Below the pieces are notes generated by a model, which saw nothing but the letters and a program-made list of their open reading frames with translations, made no database searches and was not told where the DNA came from. A stretch of DNA of 64,000 bases, taken from NCBI GenBank assembly GCA_963791425.1, contig CAWBSE010000004.1, positions 806,001 to 870,000 of the forward strand, written 5' to 3'. The stretch comes from DATBLE01 sp963791425 (GTDB taxonomy: Bacteria > Actinomycetota > Thermoleophilia > Gaiellales > Gaiellaceae). The position numbers were made by a program, and so were the translations under genes. Below are positions 7,023-15,702 of this stretch, one piece after another (within the stretch, counting starts at the first letter, position 1; every line of letters begins with the position of its first letter).

Positions 7023-7808
7023 GTGGACGTCGCTGCCTACCTCGCCCGGATCGGAGCCCCACGCCCGGCGGAGCCGACGCTCGACGCCCTCGGCGACCTC
7101 ATCCTCGCGCACCTCTACTCAGTCCCCTTCGAGAACCTCGACATCGCAGCCGGCCGCCGCCTGTCCGTCGAGCCGGAGCGAATCCACGACAAGGTCGTCA
7201 CCCGGCGGCGCGGCGGGTTCTGTTACGAGCTGAACGGGCTCTTCTCGTGGCTGTTGCGCGACCTCGGCTACGACGTCACGCTCCTCGCGGGCCAGACGGT
7301 CGACCCTGACACCGGCGCGCCCGGACTGCCGCGCGCCCACCTCGTCCTGCTGGTCGAGCTCGACGGCCCGTGGCTCGTCGACGTCGGCTGGGGCGAGGCC
7401 TACCGCGCGCCGTTCGCGCTGGGCGCCGGCAACGAGCACACCGACCCGCGGATCGCCTCCTACCGGCTCGAGCCGCACGAGGGCCGCTGGCAGCTGGTCG
7501 AGCGTCACGACGACAGCCTGGAGACGAACCTGAAGCAGAACGCCGGCTGGCGCGTCGCCTACCGGTTCGACCTGACGCCGTACGAGCTGCCCGACTTCGC
7601 CGAGACGTGCGTCTGGCAGGAGACCGAGTCGCCGTTCTTCACCGGGCACCGCTTCGCGACGCTCGCGACGCCGGACGGGCGCCGGACGCTGATGGACGAC
7701 CGCTTGATCGTGCGCGCGGCCGGCGCGCGCACGGAGCGGATGGTGACGGAGGACGAGCTGCCGGAACTGCTCGAGGAGCTGTTCGGCGTCAGAGACGCCC
7801 TGATTTGA
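7023..7808 (+). CDS. nat: Arylamine N-acetyltransferase
   Basis: Acetyl-CoA-dependent enzyme that transfers acetyl groups to arylamines and hydrazines, of 261 residues. The full catalytic triad is visible: Cys67 in RRGGFCYELN, His106 in RAHLVLLVEL and Asp120 in LVDVGWG. The N-terminal helical part (SVPFENLDI) and the later FSP-like segment ESPFFTGHRFATLAT also fit the family. The GTG start at 7023 places the -10 box nine bases upstream. Its 3' end overlaps the convergent ubiB by 20 bases. Confidence 0.95.
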   Translation: MDVAAYLARIGAPRPAEPTLDALGDLILAHLYSVPFENLDIAAGRRLSVEPERIHDKVVTRRRGGFCYELNGLFSWLLRDLGYDVTLLAGQTVDPDTGAPGLPRAHLVLLVELDGPWLVDVGWGEAYRAPFALGAGNEHTDPRIASYRLEPHEGRWQLVERHDDSLETNLKQNAGWRVAYRFDLTPYELPDFAETCVWQETESPFFTGHRFATLATPDGRRTLMDDRLIVRAAGARTERMVTEDELPELLEELFGVRDALI

Positions 7809-9461
7809 TCACGCCGATCAGGAGCCACACGCCGAGCACCGCGGACAGCGCAAAGCCGATCAGCGAGATCACGTGCAGGCCGAGCACGTGCGGCCCGCCG
7901 GTCGCAAAGATCCCGATCAGGCTCGAGCCGATCAGGCCGCCGGCGACGACGAGCGCGATCACCAGCCGGTTGAAGACGACGTCGAGCTTGTGGGTCAGGT
8001 CGTCGAGCCCCTTGTGCACGAACCCGATCTGCAGCTGGCCGTGCCGGGCCTGCTCCATCAGGTCGTGCCACTGGTACGGCGTTTCGCGCAGGATGCCGGC
8101 GAGCGACGCGCGCCTCCTTGCGCGCGCGGGTCGCCATCCGCCGCGGCGTGTACCGCGCCAGCATCAGGTCGCGGGCGTACGGCTTCGCCACCTCGAAGAC
8201 GTTGAAGTCCGGGTAGAGCTCGACCCCGACCGCGCCGATCGTCGCGATCGCCTTGTCGAGCAGCACGAACCGCGTCGGCAGCCGCAGGTTCTGCGAGTAG
8301 ATCAGTCCGAACGCCTCCTTGATCACCTGCAGCGGGTCGACCTCGGAGAGCCGCGCGCCGTAGTACTTGTAGTAGAGCTCGCGGATCTCCCCGGTCAGCT
8401 CGGCCTCGCGGGATCGCTCGTAGCGCACGCCGAGATCGCCGAGCCGCCGCGCAAGCGCGTCGACGTTCTCCTCGGCCGCATCGATGAACAGCGCGGTCAG
8501 CTTCGACATGTCGTCGTCGGACAGCTTCCCCGCCTGCCCGAAGTCGACGAGGCCGATCTGGTCGTCGGCGAGCACGAGGATGTTCGCCGGGTGCGGGTCG
8601 GCGTGGAAGAACCCGTGCTTGAAGATCATCGTCATCCACGCCTCGGTGACCAGGTACGCGAGGTCGCGGCGCTCGTCGAGCGTGTACCCCTCGCAGCTCG
8701 ACGTCGGCAAGCTGCTGCCCGTTGAGCAGCTCCAGCGTGAGCACGCGCTGGCGGGAGTAGCTCCAGTAGACGTGCGGGATGCGCACGTGCGGATGGCCGG
8801 CGAAGTTGCGGTGGAACGCCTGGGCGTTCCTCGCCTCCTGCCGGTAGTCGAGCTCGTGCCGGATCGAGCGCGCGAACTCGTCGACCAGCTCGGTCGCGTC
8901 GATGAAGTCGAGCGACCGCACACGGTCTTTCGCGATCTTCGCCGCCTGGTAGAGCAGCGACAGGTCGGCCTCGATCTGCCTCGGCGCGTCGGGGCGCTGC
9001 ACCTTGACCGCGACCCGCTTGCCGTTCGGGAGCACCGCCCGGTGCACCTGGCCGATCGACGCCGCCGCCAGCGGCTTCTCCTCGAAGGACGTGAACAGTT
9101 TCTCGATCGGGAGCTCCAGCTCCTCGCGGATGACACGCTCGACCTCGGAGAACGGGAACGGCGTGACGTCGTCCTGCAGCCCACGGAGCTCGGCGATGAT
9201 GTCCGGCGGCACGATGTCCGGCCGCGTCGAGAGCAGCTGGCCGAACTTGACGAACGTCGGGCCGAGCTCGTCGAGCATCTCGCGCAGGTGCCGGCCGCGC
9301 TGCGTGGGCGACGCCTCGGCCTCCAGCGCCGCGGGCGTCCGCGGCCACGGGAGCAGGTCGGTCAGCTTGTGGGTCTCGAGCCAGTAGCCGAACCCGTGCC
9401 GGACCGCGACCTGGGCGATCTCGGACATGCGCCCGAGGTTGCGCTGGGCAGGCTGCGCCAT
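7789..9461 (-). pseudogene. UbiB/AarF-family atypical kinase, frame disrupted twice
   Basis: Membrane-associated ABC1/ADCK-type ATPase family. Conserved motifs are spread over three frames. The first holds LGPTFVKFGQLLSTRPD, the family KxGQ region, and AAASIGQVHRA. The second holds the kinase core HGFFHADPHPANIL and GLVDFGQAGKL. The third holds the C-terminal two-helix membrane hairpin (GGLIGSSLIGIF, LSAVLGVWLLIGV). Moving between frames needs one base removed near 8693 and one near 8105-8115. With both removed the gene has 557 codons, a normal family length. No inactivating stop or loss of conserved residues is otherwise seen, so sequence error is as likely as real decay. Start taken at ATG 9461. 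Confidence 0.85.
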
Positions 9462-9505
9462 GCGCTCAGTGTTGCACGATTTGCAGCGAAAACCTGCACC
9501 GGCAC

Positions 9506-9538
9506 GTCCATTCTGGACATGGCAAGGGTCTGACCCTT
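9506..9538. repeat. Two short palindromes between phasin-like gene and ubiB
   Basis: In the 130-base gap upstream of ubiB, GTCCA-ttc-TGGAC (9506-9518) is followed by the perfect palindrome AAGGGTC-T-GACCCTT (9524-9538). There is no T-tract typical of a terminator, although TT follows the right arm. They could form small hairpins limiting read-through from the secDF/phasin transcript, or be a dispersed palindromic repeat. Confidence 0.5.
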
Positions 9539-9591
9539 TTCGTGACCGAAGTGCAACAAACGTGTGACGCTTGCCGCGCCCACGCCCGACG

Positions 9592-9930
9592 CTAGATCGC
9601 TCGCGGGCGCTCGACCAGCCGCAGCCGGTGCTCGAGCTGCGCGACGCGGAGCTCGAGCTCCTCCATCTCGTCGCGCGTGACCAGGCCGATCTGACGCGCC
9701 ACACCGGAGAGGCTCTCGCCCGCCCGCTCGCCGAACCGGGTCGCGTCGCCGCGCCAGCGGGTGACCGCATCCTCGAGCAGCTGCCGCGCCTCGTCGCGCC
9801 GCATGCCGCCGCGCTCGGTCAGGTCGGTGACGAGCTCCTCGAGACGCTCGGCCGTGAGCGTGACGACTCCGACGGCCGCCAGCGCGAGCCGCTCGACCAC
9901 GTCGCGCTGCGTGCTATCTGGCTCTGCCAT
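9592..9930 (-). CDS. Phasin-like coiled-coil protein
   Basis: Protein of 112 residues, almost entirely helical. The first half resembles PHA-granule-associated regulators (LALAAVGVVTLTAERLEELVTDLTERGGMRRDEARQLLEDAV). The C-terminal heptads (EMEELELRVAQLEHRLRLVE) would form a coiled coil. Such proteins occur beside UbiB-family genes in actinobacteria. The start overlaps the secDF end by 17 bases, so it is probably read on the same mRNA. The biochemical role is not known. Confidence 0.75.
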   Translation of the reverse strand: MAEPDSTQRDVVERLALAAVGVVTLTAERLEELVTDLTERGGMRRDEARQLLEDAVTRWRGDATRFGERAGESLSGVARQIGLVTRDEMEELELRVAQLEHRLRLVERPRAI

Positions 9931-12712
9931 GCGGTCTGGTCCGGCGCCGCTGCCGGCGCTGCTCGCGCTTCGCCTGCGACTTCGAGACGGGCGGGTCGCC
10001 GGCTCCCGCCGCTACCGGCTCGCCGTCGCCTCCGGACTCGTCGTCGATCGGCGCGAGCATGTCGAGCGGTGTCGCCGGGTTAACCTCAGCGGCCAGTGCC
10101 GCCTCGGACTTCTCCATCGCCAGTTCGATCTGCCCGACCCCTCCGCCGCGCACGTCATCGGAGCCGACGAGACGGCGGTACTCGGGCTCGCGCTCCTTCC
10201 ACATCGCCAGGAGCGGCGCCGCGATGAAGATCGACGAGTAGGCACCGGAGGTGATCCCGACGATCAGCGCGAGCGCGAACGTCTGCAGCGTGGCGCCGCC
10301 GAAGAAGTACAGCGACAGCACCGGCAGCAGCGTGATGAACGTCGTTGCCAGCGAGCGGCGGATCGTCTCCCACAGCGACACGTTCGTGATCGTCGCGATC
10401 GACGAGCCGCGCATCAGCGGCACGTTCTCGCGCACGCGGTCGAAGATGATGATCGTGTCGTAGATCGAGTAGCCGAGCACCGTCAGTACCGCAGCGACCG
10501 TTGCGGTCGTCACCTCGCTCCCGGTCAGGGCGTAGATCCCGATCGTGATCAACAGGTCGTGGAGCAGCGCGATGATCACCGGCACGGCGTACTTGATGTC
10601 GAACCTGATCGCGATGTAGACGATGATCAGGAGCAACGAGACGATGATCGCGAGGATCGCCAGCCTGGCTATCTGCCGGCCGAAGCTGGACGAGACGTTC
10701 TGGATGCCGATCGATTTCGCTCCCAGCTTGGTCTGGAGGTCGCCCGAAAGGTTGTCCTGTGCCGTCGGCGTTAGCGACTTCGTCCGGATCTGGAACGACT
10801 TGTACGCGTCGCCATGCGAGCTCCCGCGGCCCTGGATGACGGCGTCGCTCTGGCCGATCGCCGACGCCTGGTCGCGCACCTTGCTCAGCGAGACGTAGTC
10901 GGGCGTCTTGAACTGGAGCTGCGTGCCACCCTTGAAGTCGATGCCGAGGTTCAGCCCGCGAACGGCGAGCGCTCCGATGCCGAGCGCGATGATCACGCCG
11001 GAGATCGCGAACCAGGTGTACCGGCGCTTCATGAAGTCGATCTGGAGCCAGCGGCCCTTCTGTGTCCCGCTCGCGCCCATGAACGCCGGGTTGTCGAACC
11101 AGCGGAAGCCGGCGAGCAGGCCGAGCATCGCGCGCGTCGCGGCGACGGCGGTGAGCAGCGACATCACGGTGCCGATCAGCAGCATCAGCGCGAAGCCCTT
11201 CACGCCCGCGGTCGCGACCGCGAACAGGACGAGCGCGGTGATCGCCGTGACGACGTTCGCGTCGACGATCGTGTGGAAGCCCTTCGAGTAGCCGGCGCTG
11301 ATCGCGGCGCGCACGGACTTCCCGGCGCGCACCTCTTCCTTGATGCGCTCGAACACCACGACGTTCGCGTCGGCGGCCACGCCTATGGTCAGGATCAGTC
11401 CCGCGAAGCCCGGCAGGGTGAGCGTCACGTGCAGGAGCAGGATCACGCCGTACATGAAGGCGCAGTAGATGCCGAGCCCGATCACCGCGACGAGGCCGAG
11501 GAAGCGATAGAGCAGGAGCAGGAAGAACGCGACGACGAGCAGGCCGATCGCGGCCGCCAGCTTCGCCTGGTTCAGCGAGTCCTTGCCGAGCGTCGCCGAG
11601 ATCTGCGACTGCTCGAGCTGGTTGAAGACGTACGGCAGGGCGCCGGTCTGGAGCACGATCGCCAGGTCCTTCGCCTCACTGAACTTCCCGATGTTGGTGA
11701 TCTGGCCGCCGCCGGCGATGCCGTTCGACAGGCTCGAGTCGGTCGGGTCGATCTGCGGCCACGACTTGATGTCGCGGTCGAGGACGATCGCGAACTGCTG
11801 CGGCGTCTTCCAGAGCCGGCCGCGCTGGTACAGGGTCTTCGTGATCCGCTGGAAGATCCGGTCGCCCTTGCCCGTGAAGGCGAGGCGGACGACCGGCTGG
11901 CCGGTCTGCGGGTCGACGTCCGCCTGGGTGCCCGTCGACTTCAGCTCCGACCCCGTCATCTCCGGGACCCGCTTCTCCTCGTTCGGGTTCGTCGGGTCGT
12001 ACTTGAAGAGGTAGTAGTAGGTCTGACCGATCGCGCCGCCGCTCTGATCCGTTCCCGGGCACCCATTGCCCGGCGTCGGCGTGCAGGTGATCACGACGGT
12101 GCCCTCGGGCACCGCAAACACCTTGCCGCCCTTTGGCACCTTCTTGGTCGTTCCGCTGAACAGGCCGTCGCGGGTCTCCGAGGGGCCGGCGATGATCTTC
12201 TTGTTCTTCCCGAACAGGTAGTAGCCGGTCGGCGTGCCCTGCTTCGCCTTCGCCTGCTGGCCGGCGAGCATGTTGAACAGGCTCGCCGCGGCAACCGGAT
12301 ACCGGACGAAGCCCGACGTGCCCACCGACGGGCCGGTGACGTCGGCCTGCAGGTCGAAGAACTCGAGCTGGGCGGTCTTGCCGATCAGCGACGCGGCCTG
12401 CGCGGCGTTCTTCACGCCGGGCAGCTCGATCACGATCTGGTCGTTGCCCTGCTTGCGGATCTCGGGCTCGGCGACGCCGAGTTTGTCGACGCGGTTCCGC
12501 ATGATCGTCACCGCGTTGTCGAGGCCCTGCTGCGTGATCTTCTGGCCCTTCGGCGGCACTGCCTTGAGCACGACCTCGAGGCCACCCTGGAGGTCGAGGC
12601 CGAGGCGCGTCTTCTTGTGAATCGGCGATCCGGGCACGCCGAGCAGCGCCACCCCGACCACGGCGGCCATGATGATGGAGACGAGGATCAGGTGGTTCCG
12701 GCGCGTGTGCAC
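9914..12712 (-). CDS. secDF: Fused protein translocase SecD-SecF
   Basis: Proton-driven accessory subunit of the Sec translocon, here one polypeptide of 932 residues. The SecD half has an N-terminal membrane helix, the LGLDLQGGLEVVL motif near residue 37, a large extracytoplasmic P1 domain and five helices including GVAADANVVVFERIKEE. The SecF half starts near residue 560 with GLNLGIDFKGGTQLQF and carries the GYSIYDTIIIFDRVREN motif. Fusion is standard in Bacillus, whereas many actinobacteria encode the halves separately. It lies directly after yajC in a queA-tgt-yajC-secDF run. Confidence 0.97.
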   Translation of the reverse strand: MHTRRNHLILVSIIMAAVVGVALLGVPGSPIHKKTRLGLDLQGGLEVVLKAVPPKGQKITQQGLDNAVTIMRNRVDKLGVAEPEIRKQGNDQIVIELPGVKNAAQAASLIGKTAQLEFFDLQADVTGPSVGTSGFVRYPVAAASLFNMLAGQQAKAKQGTPTGYYLFGKNKKIIAGPSETRDGLFSGTTKKVPKGGKVFAVPEGTVVITCTPTPGNGCPGTDQSGGAIGQTYYYLFKYDPTNPNEEKRVPEMTGSELKSTGTQADVDPQTGQPVVRLAFTGKGDRIFQRITKTLYQRGRLWKTPQQFAIVLDRDIKSWPQIDPTDSSLSNGIAGGGQITNIGKFSEAKDLAIVLQTGALPYVFNQLEQSQISATLGKDSLNQAKLAAAIGLLVVAFFLLLLYRFLGLVAVIGLGIYCAFMYGVILLLHVTLTLPGFAGLILTIGVAADANVVVFERIKEEVRAGKSVRAAISAGYSKGFHTIVDANVVTAITALVLFAVATAGVKGFALMLLIGTVMSLLTAVAATRAMLGLLAGFRWFDNPAFMGASGTQKGRWLQIDFMKRRYTWFAISGVIIALGIGALAVRGLNLGIDFKGGTQLQFKTPDYVSLSKVRDQASAIGQSDAVIQGRGSSHGDAYKSFQIRTKSLTPTAQDNLSGDLQTKLGAKSIGIQNVSSSFGRQIARLAILAIIVSLLLIIVYIAIRFDIKYAVPVIIALLHDLLITIGIYALTGSEVTTATVAAVLTVLGYSIYDTIIIFDRVRENVPLMRGSSIATITNVSLWETIRRSLATTFITLLPVLSLYFFGGATLQTFALALIVGITSGAYSSIFIAAPLLAMWKEREPEYRRLVGSDDVRGGGVGQIELAMEKSEAALAAEVNPATPLDMLAPIDDESGGDGEPVAAGAGDPPVSKSQAKREQRRQRRRTRPHGRAR

Positions 12713-12724
12713 GGGAAAAAGAGC

Positions 12725-13060
12725 TTAGCTGGGGCTCTGGCCGACCGACTCGGCGGCGTCCGCCTCCGCCGGAGCCTCGGAAGTCTCGGGAACCTCGTCC
12801 TCGTCGGGCATGACGGCGGCGATCGCGCGCTTGGACAGGCGCGCCTCGGAGCCGGGCGACAGCTCGACGGTGACCTCGTCGTCCGTGATGGCCGTGACCG
12901 TGGCGAAGAAGCCGCCGGCGGTGAGCACCTCGTCGCCGATCTTGAGGCGGTCGATCATCGCCCACTGGTTGACCTGACGCCGCCGCTGCGGCCGCACGAG
13001 CATCAGCCAGACCAGGAAAAGCACGAGGATCACGAGGATGAAGATCGCCCCCGCGCTCAT
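12725..13060 (-). CDS. yajC: Preprotein translocase subunit YajC
   Basis: Small bitopic protein of 111 residues that associates with SecDF. One N-terminal membrane helix (AIFILVILVLFLVWLMLVRPQ) is followed by the cytoplasmic domain IGDEVLTAGGFFATVTAITDDEVTVEL. The acidic Ala/Glu-rich tail is unusually long but common in actinobacteria. ATG at 13060 overlaps the tgt stop by four bases, and secDF starts 12 bases after its stop. Confidence 0.95.
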   Translation of the reverse strand: MSAGAIFILVILVLFLVWLMLVRPQRRRQVNQWAMIDRLKIGDEVLTAGGFFATVTAITDDEVTVELSPGSEARLSKRAIAAVMPDEDEVPETSEAPAEADAAESVGQSPS

Positions 13061-14163
13061 TCCTCTCCTGCCATTCGTTGCCGCATTGTCTGGATGAAGT
13101 CTGCCAGCCGCTCGTTTTCGATCGCCTGACGTGCTCCTAGTGTGACGTCGAGAAGGAAGCGGATGTTGTGGAGACTGAGCAGCCGGATGCCCAGGACCTC
13201 CTGCTGGTTGACCAGGTGGCGGATGTAGGCGCGTGAGAAACGCGTGCAGGCCGGGCAGCCGCACCGCGGGTCGAGCGGCCCCGGATCCCGCGCGAAGCGC
13301 GCGTTGCGCAGGTTCAGCCGGCCCTCCGAGGTCATCGCCGTCCCCATCCGCCCGATCCGCGTCGGCAGGACGCAGTCGAACATGTCGATCCCGCGGGCGA
13401 TCACGTCCAGGATCCCATCGGGGTCGCCGATGCCCATGAAGTAGCGCGGCCGGTCGGCCGGGAGCATCGGCGCCGCCCACTCGACCGCGTCGACCATCTC
13501 CGGCCGCGGCTCGCCGACGGACAGCCCGCCGAGCGCGTACCCGTCGAATCCGAGCGCGGTGATCTCCTCGACCGAGCGGGCGCGCAGCTCGCGGTCCGAG
13601 CCGCCCTGGGTGATCCCGAACACGAGCTGCCCGGGTGCGCGGGGTGCCTCGCGCTGGCGCGTCGCCCAGGCCGTGGTCAGGCGGACGGCCTCGTCCAGCT
13701 CGCGCCGCTCCACCCCTGCGGCCGGGCAGACGTCGAGGCACATCGCGATGTCCGAGCCGAGCTTCGCCTGGATCTCCGCCACGAGCTCCGGGGTCAACCG
13801 GGCCTCGTCGCCGTCGTAGACGGAGCGGAACGTGACGCCGTCGTCGTCGACGGACAGCAGCGTGTCGCGCAGCGAGAAGACCTGGAAGCCGCCCGAGTCG
13901 GTGAGGATCGGGCCGTCCCAGCCCATGAACGCGTGCAGGCCGCCGAGCTCGGCGATCAGATCCTCGCCCGGCCGGAAGTGCAGGTGGTAGGTGTTGCCGA
14001 GCAGGATGCTCGCGCCGGCGTCGCGCACCTCGTCGGGATGGAGCGTCTTGACCGTCGCCTTCGTCCCGACCGGCATGAAGACCGGAGTCGGAATGTCGCC
14101 GTGGGCGGTATGAAGAACGCCGGCGCGCGCGGCGCCGTCGGTCGCGGTGACCTCGAAGTGCAC
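13057..14163 (-). CDS. tgt: Queuine/preQ1 tRNA-guanine transglycosylase
   Basis: Exchanges guanine 34 of GUN-anticodon tRNAs for the queuosine precursor. The 368-residue TIM barrel has the nucleophile/general-acid region DSGGFQVFSLRD near residue 91, the substrate loop GGLSVGEPRPEM and FDCVLPTRIGRMGTA. Its C-terminal zinc site is CGCPACTRFSRAYIRHL with a later His in LLSLHNI. It follows queA by four bases; QueG, the last enzyme of the pathway, is encoded at 33636-34640. All catalytic residues look intact. Confidence 0.97.
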   Translation of the reverse strand: MHFEVTATDGAARAGVLHTAHGDIPTPVFMPVGTKATVKTLHPDEVRDAGASILLGNTYHLHFRPGEDLIAELGGLHAFMGWDGPILTDSGGFQVFSLRDTLLSVDDDGVTFRSVYDGDEARLTPELVAEIQAKLGSDIAMCLDVCPAAGVERRELDEAVRLTTAWATRQREAPRAPGQLVFGITQGGSDRELRARSVEEITALGFDGYALGGLSVGEPRPEMVDAVEWAAPMLPADRPRYFMGIGDPDGILDVIARGIDMFDCVLPTRIGRMGTAMTSEGRLNLRNARFARDPGPLDPRCGCPACTRFSRAYIRHLVNQQEVLGIRLLSLHNIRFLLDVTLGARQAIENERLADFIQTMRQRMAGEE

Positions 14164-14167
14164 GCCG

Positions 14168-15097
14168 TCAGGTTACGAGCATCGCGTCGCCGAACGAGTA
14201 GAAGCGGTACCGCTCTGCGATCGCGAGCCGGTACAGCTCGCGCGTCTCCTCCACTCCGGCGAACGCCATGACGAGCGCGAGCAGCGTCGAGCGCGGCAGG
14301 TGGAAGTTCGTCAGCAGCGCGTCTACCCGCCGGAACTCGAACCCGGGCGTGATGAACAGGTCGGTGCGGCCCGCGAGCGGCCCGCCGCGGGCGAGCGTCT
14401 CGAGCACGCGCACCGTGGTCGTCCCGACGGCGAGCACGCGTGGCGCTGCCTGGATCCGCTTCCATGCCTCGGTCGCCACCTCGTAGCGCTCGCCGTGGAG
14501 GCGATGCCCCGCGAGATCGTCGACCGCGACCGGCCGGAACGTGTCGAGCCCGACGTGCAGTGTCACGCGCTCGACGTCGAGGCGCGCGAGCAGCTCGGGC
14601 GTGAAGTGCAGTCCCGCAGTGGGAGCCGCCGCCGACCCTGCGTCCCGCGCATAGACGGTCTGGTACCTCTCCGGGTCGGCGAGCGGCTCGGTGATGTACG
14701 GCGGCAAGGGCGTCTCGCCCGCCGGCTCGCCGTCGAGCCGGACGCGCCAGCGGCCCTCGCCGAGATGCTCGAGCAGCTCGACCCGCCCGAACCGCCGGCC
14801 GGCGCGCAGGCGCCTCGTCGGCCGCGCGAGCGCCTCCCAGACGCCCTCGCCGACCGCCTCCAGCAGCAGCACCTCCCCCTTCGGCTGCTCGATCGGGATG
14901 CGCGCGGGAACGACCCGGGTGTCGTTGACGACGACGAGGGCGTCGCCGATTTCCCCTGCAAGATCCACGAATTTACAGTGCCTGGCACGGTGCGAAGCGC
15001 GGTCCCAGTGGAGCAGGCGCGAGCCGTCCCGGCGGACGGCCGGATGCTGCGCGATCAGCTCCGGCGGAAGGTCGTAGTCCAGCTCGGATGACTTCAT
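14168..15097 (-). CDS. queA: S-adenosylmethionine:tRNA ribosyltransferase-isomerase
   Basis: Makes epoxyqueuosine by transferring the ribosyl part of SAM to preQ1-tRNA. Family motifs include the start YDLPPELIAQHPAVRRDGSRLL, the VVVNDTRVVPARI segment, the TAGLHFTPELL motif, VTLHVGLDTFRPV and the C-terminal LLTNFHLPRSTLLALVMAFAG. Length (309) is slightly short of typical enzymes, around 340. A near-perfect palindrome (14981-14991) lies inside the 5' part of the gene, where the protein reads HRARHCKF. First gene of the queA-tgt-yajC-secDF run, with its own -10 box (TAGCGT, 15107-15112). Confidence 0.96.
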   Translation of the reverse strand: MKSSELDYDLPPELIAQHPAVRRDGSRLLHWDRASHRARHCKFVDLAGEIGDALVVVNDTRVVPARIPIEQPKGEVLLLEAVGEGVWEALARPTRRLRAGRRFGRVELLEHLGEGRWRVRLDGEPAGETPLPPYITEPLADPERYQTVYARDAGSAAAPTAGLHFTPELLARLDVERVTLHVGLDTFRPVAVDDLAGHRLHGERYEVATEAWKRIQAAPRVLAVGTTTVRVLETLARGGPLAGRTDLFITPGFEFRRVDALLTNFHLPRSTLLALVMAFAGVEETRELYRLAIAERYRFYSFGDAMLVT

Positions 15098-15106
15098 CCG
15101 GCGAAC

Positions 15107-15116
15107 ACGCTATCGT
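15107..15116. promoter_or_regulatory. Overlapping divergent -10 boxes (queA / coiled-coil gene)
   Basis: ACGCTATCGT contains minus-strand TAGCGT (15107-15112) for queA and plus-strand TATCGT (15111-15116) for the coiled-coil gene, sharing the TA at 15111-15112. The distances to the start codons are nine and seven bases. The layout is the same as at 7004-7013 and 35021-35030. Confidence 0.6.
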
Positions 15117-15123
15117 CGCCCCC

Positions 15124-15561
15124 GTGGACCAGGACGCTCTCGACCGCGCACGTGAACGGCTCAGTGACGCCGCGGAGGGCCGCGCCAATCCCGCCGACGT
15201 CGAGGCGGCGCTCGACCGGGCCCGCGCCCAGGTCGAGGCGCTTGCGGCGACCGCGGCCGAGCTCGAGTCCACCCTGCCCGATCGTGTCGGCGAGGCGGTC
15301 CGCGACGGGATCCGCAACGAGGCGCGTCCGGTCTCGCGGCAGCTTGCCGAAGTCCGCGGCCTCGCCAACCAGACGATCCGCCGGCTGGAGCGGATCGAGA
15401 CGGAACTGCTCGCCGAGCGCAACTCGCGCGTCGACGACCTCGGCCTGCTCGTCGACCTGATCGAGTCGGGCTGGCGCGCCGTCGACGACCGCCTGCAACG
15501 CATCGAGGAAGCGGCGCGCGACCAGGGCGCGACCGTTTACCGCATCGGCGAAGCGTCCTAA
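15124..15561 (+). CDS. Coiled-coil protein of unknown function
   Basis: Protein of 145 residues without signal peptide or membrane segment. It is nearly all helix: a first Ala-rich stretch (residues 3-50), then VSRQLAEVRGLANQTIRRLERIETELLAERNSRVDDLGLLVDLI, which has heptad spacing. I start it at GTG 15124, seven bases after the -10 box TATCGT, rather than at the earlier ATG that overlaps queA. No family is recognised. Coiled-coil content suggests self-association or scaffolding. Confidence 0.7.
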   Translation: MDQDALDRARERLSDAAEGRANPADVEAALDRARAQVEALAATAAELESTLPDRVGEAVRDGIRNEARPVSRQLAEVRGLANQTIRRLERIETELLAERNSRVDDLGLLVDLIESGWRAVDDRLQRIEEAARDQGATVYRIGEAS

Positions 15562-15702
15562 CCGCTCCCTCGGAAGAATGAAGGCCAGCAGTGAGGCATA
15601 TTCAAGATCAACGCGACGGGCGCCGAAGAGCTCCAGCACGCTGACGTTCGCCGCGTCGAGCGGCGTGGTCGCCAAGACCGCCACCGCCGCCGTCACGATC
15701 TC

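Noticed and set aside
7789..9461. Programmed +1 frameshifting in ubiB
   Set aside because: Neither junction has a recognisable slippery heptamer or a rare/stop codon before the shift. Two shifts in one gene make programmed recoding unlikely.
15094..15696. Minus-strand frame beginning upstream of the ubiA stop
   Set aside because: Most of it lies opposite the coiled-coil gene, which has its own promoter and better codon pattern. The remaining 45 residues match nothing.
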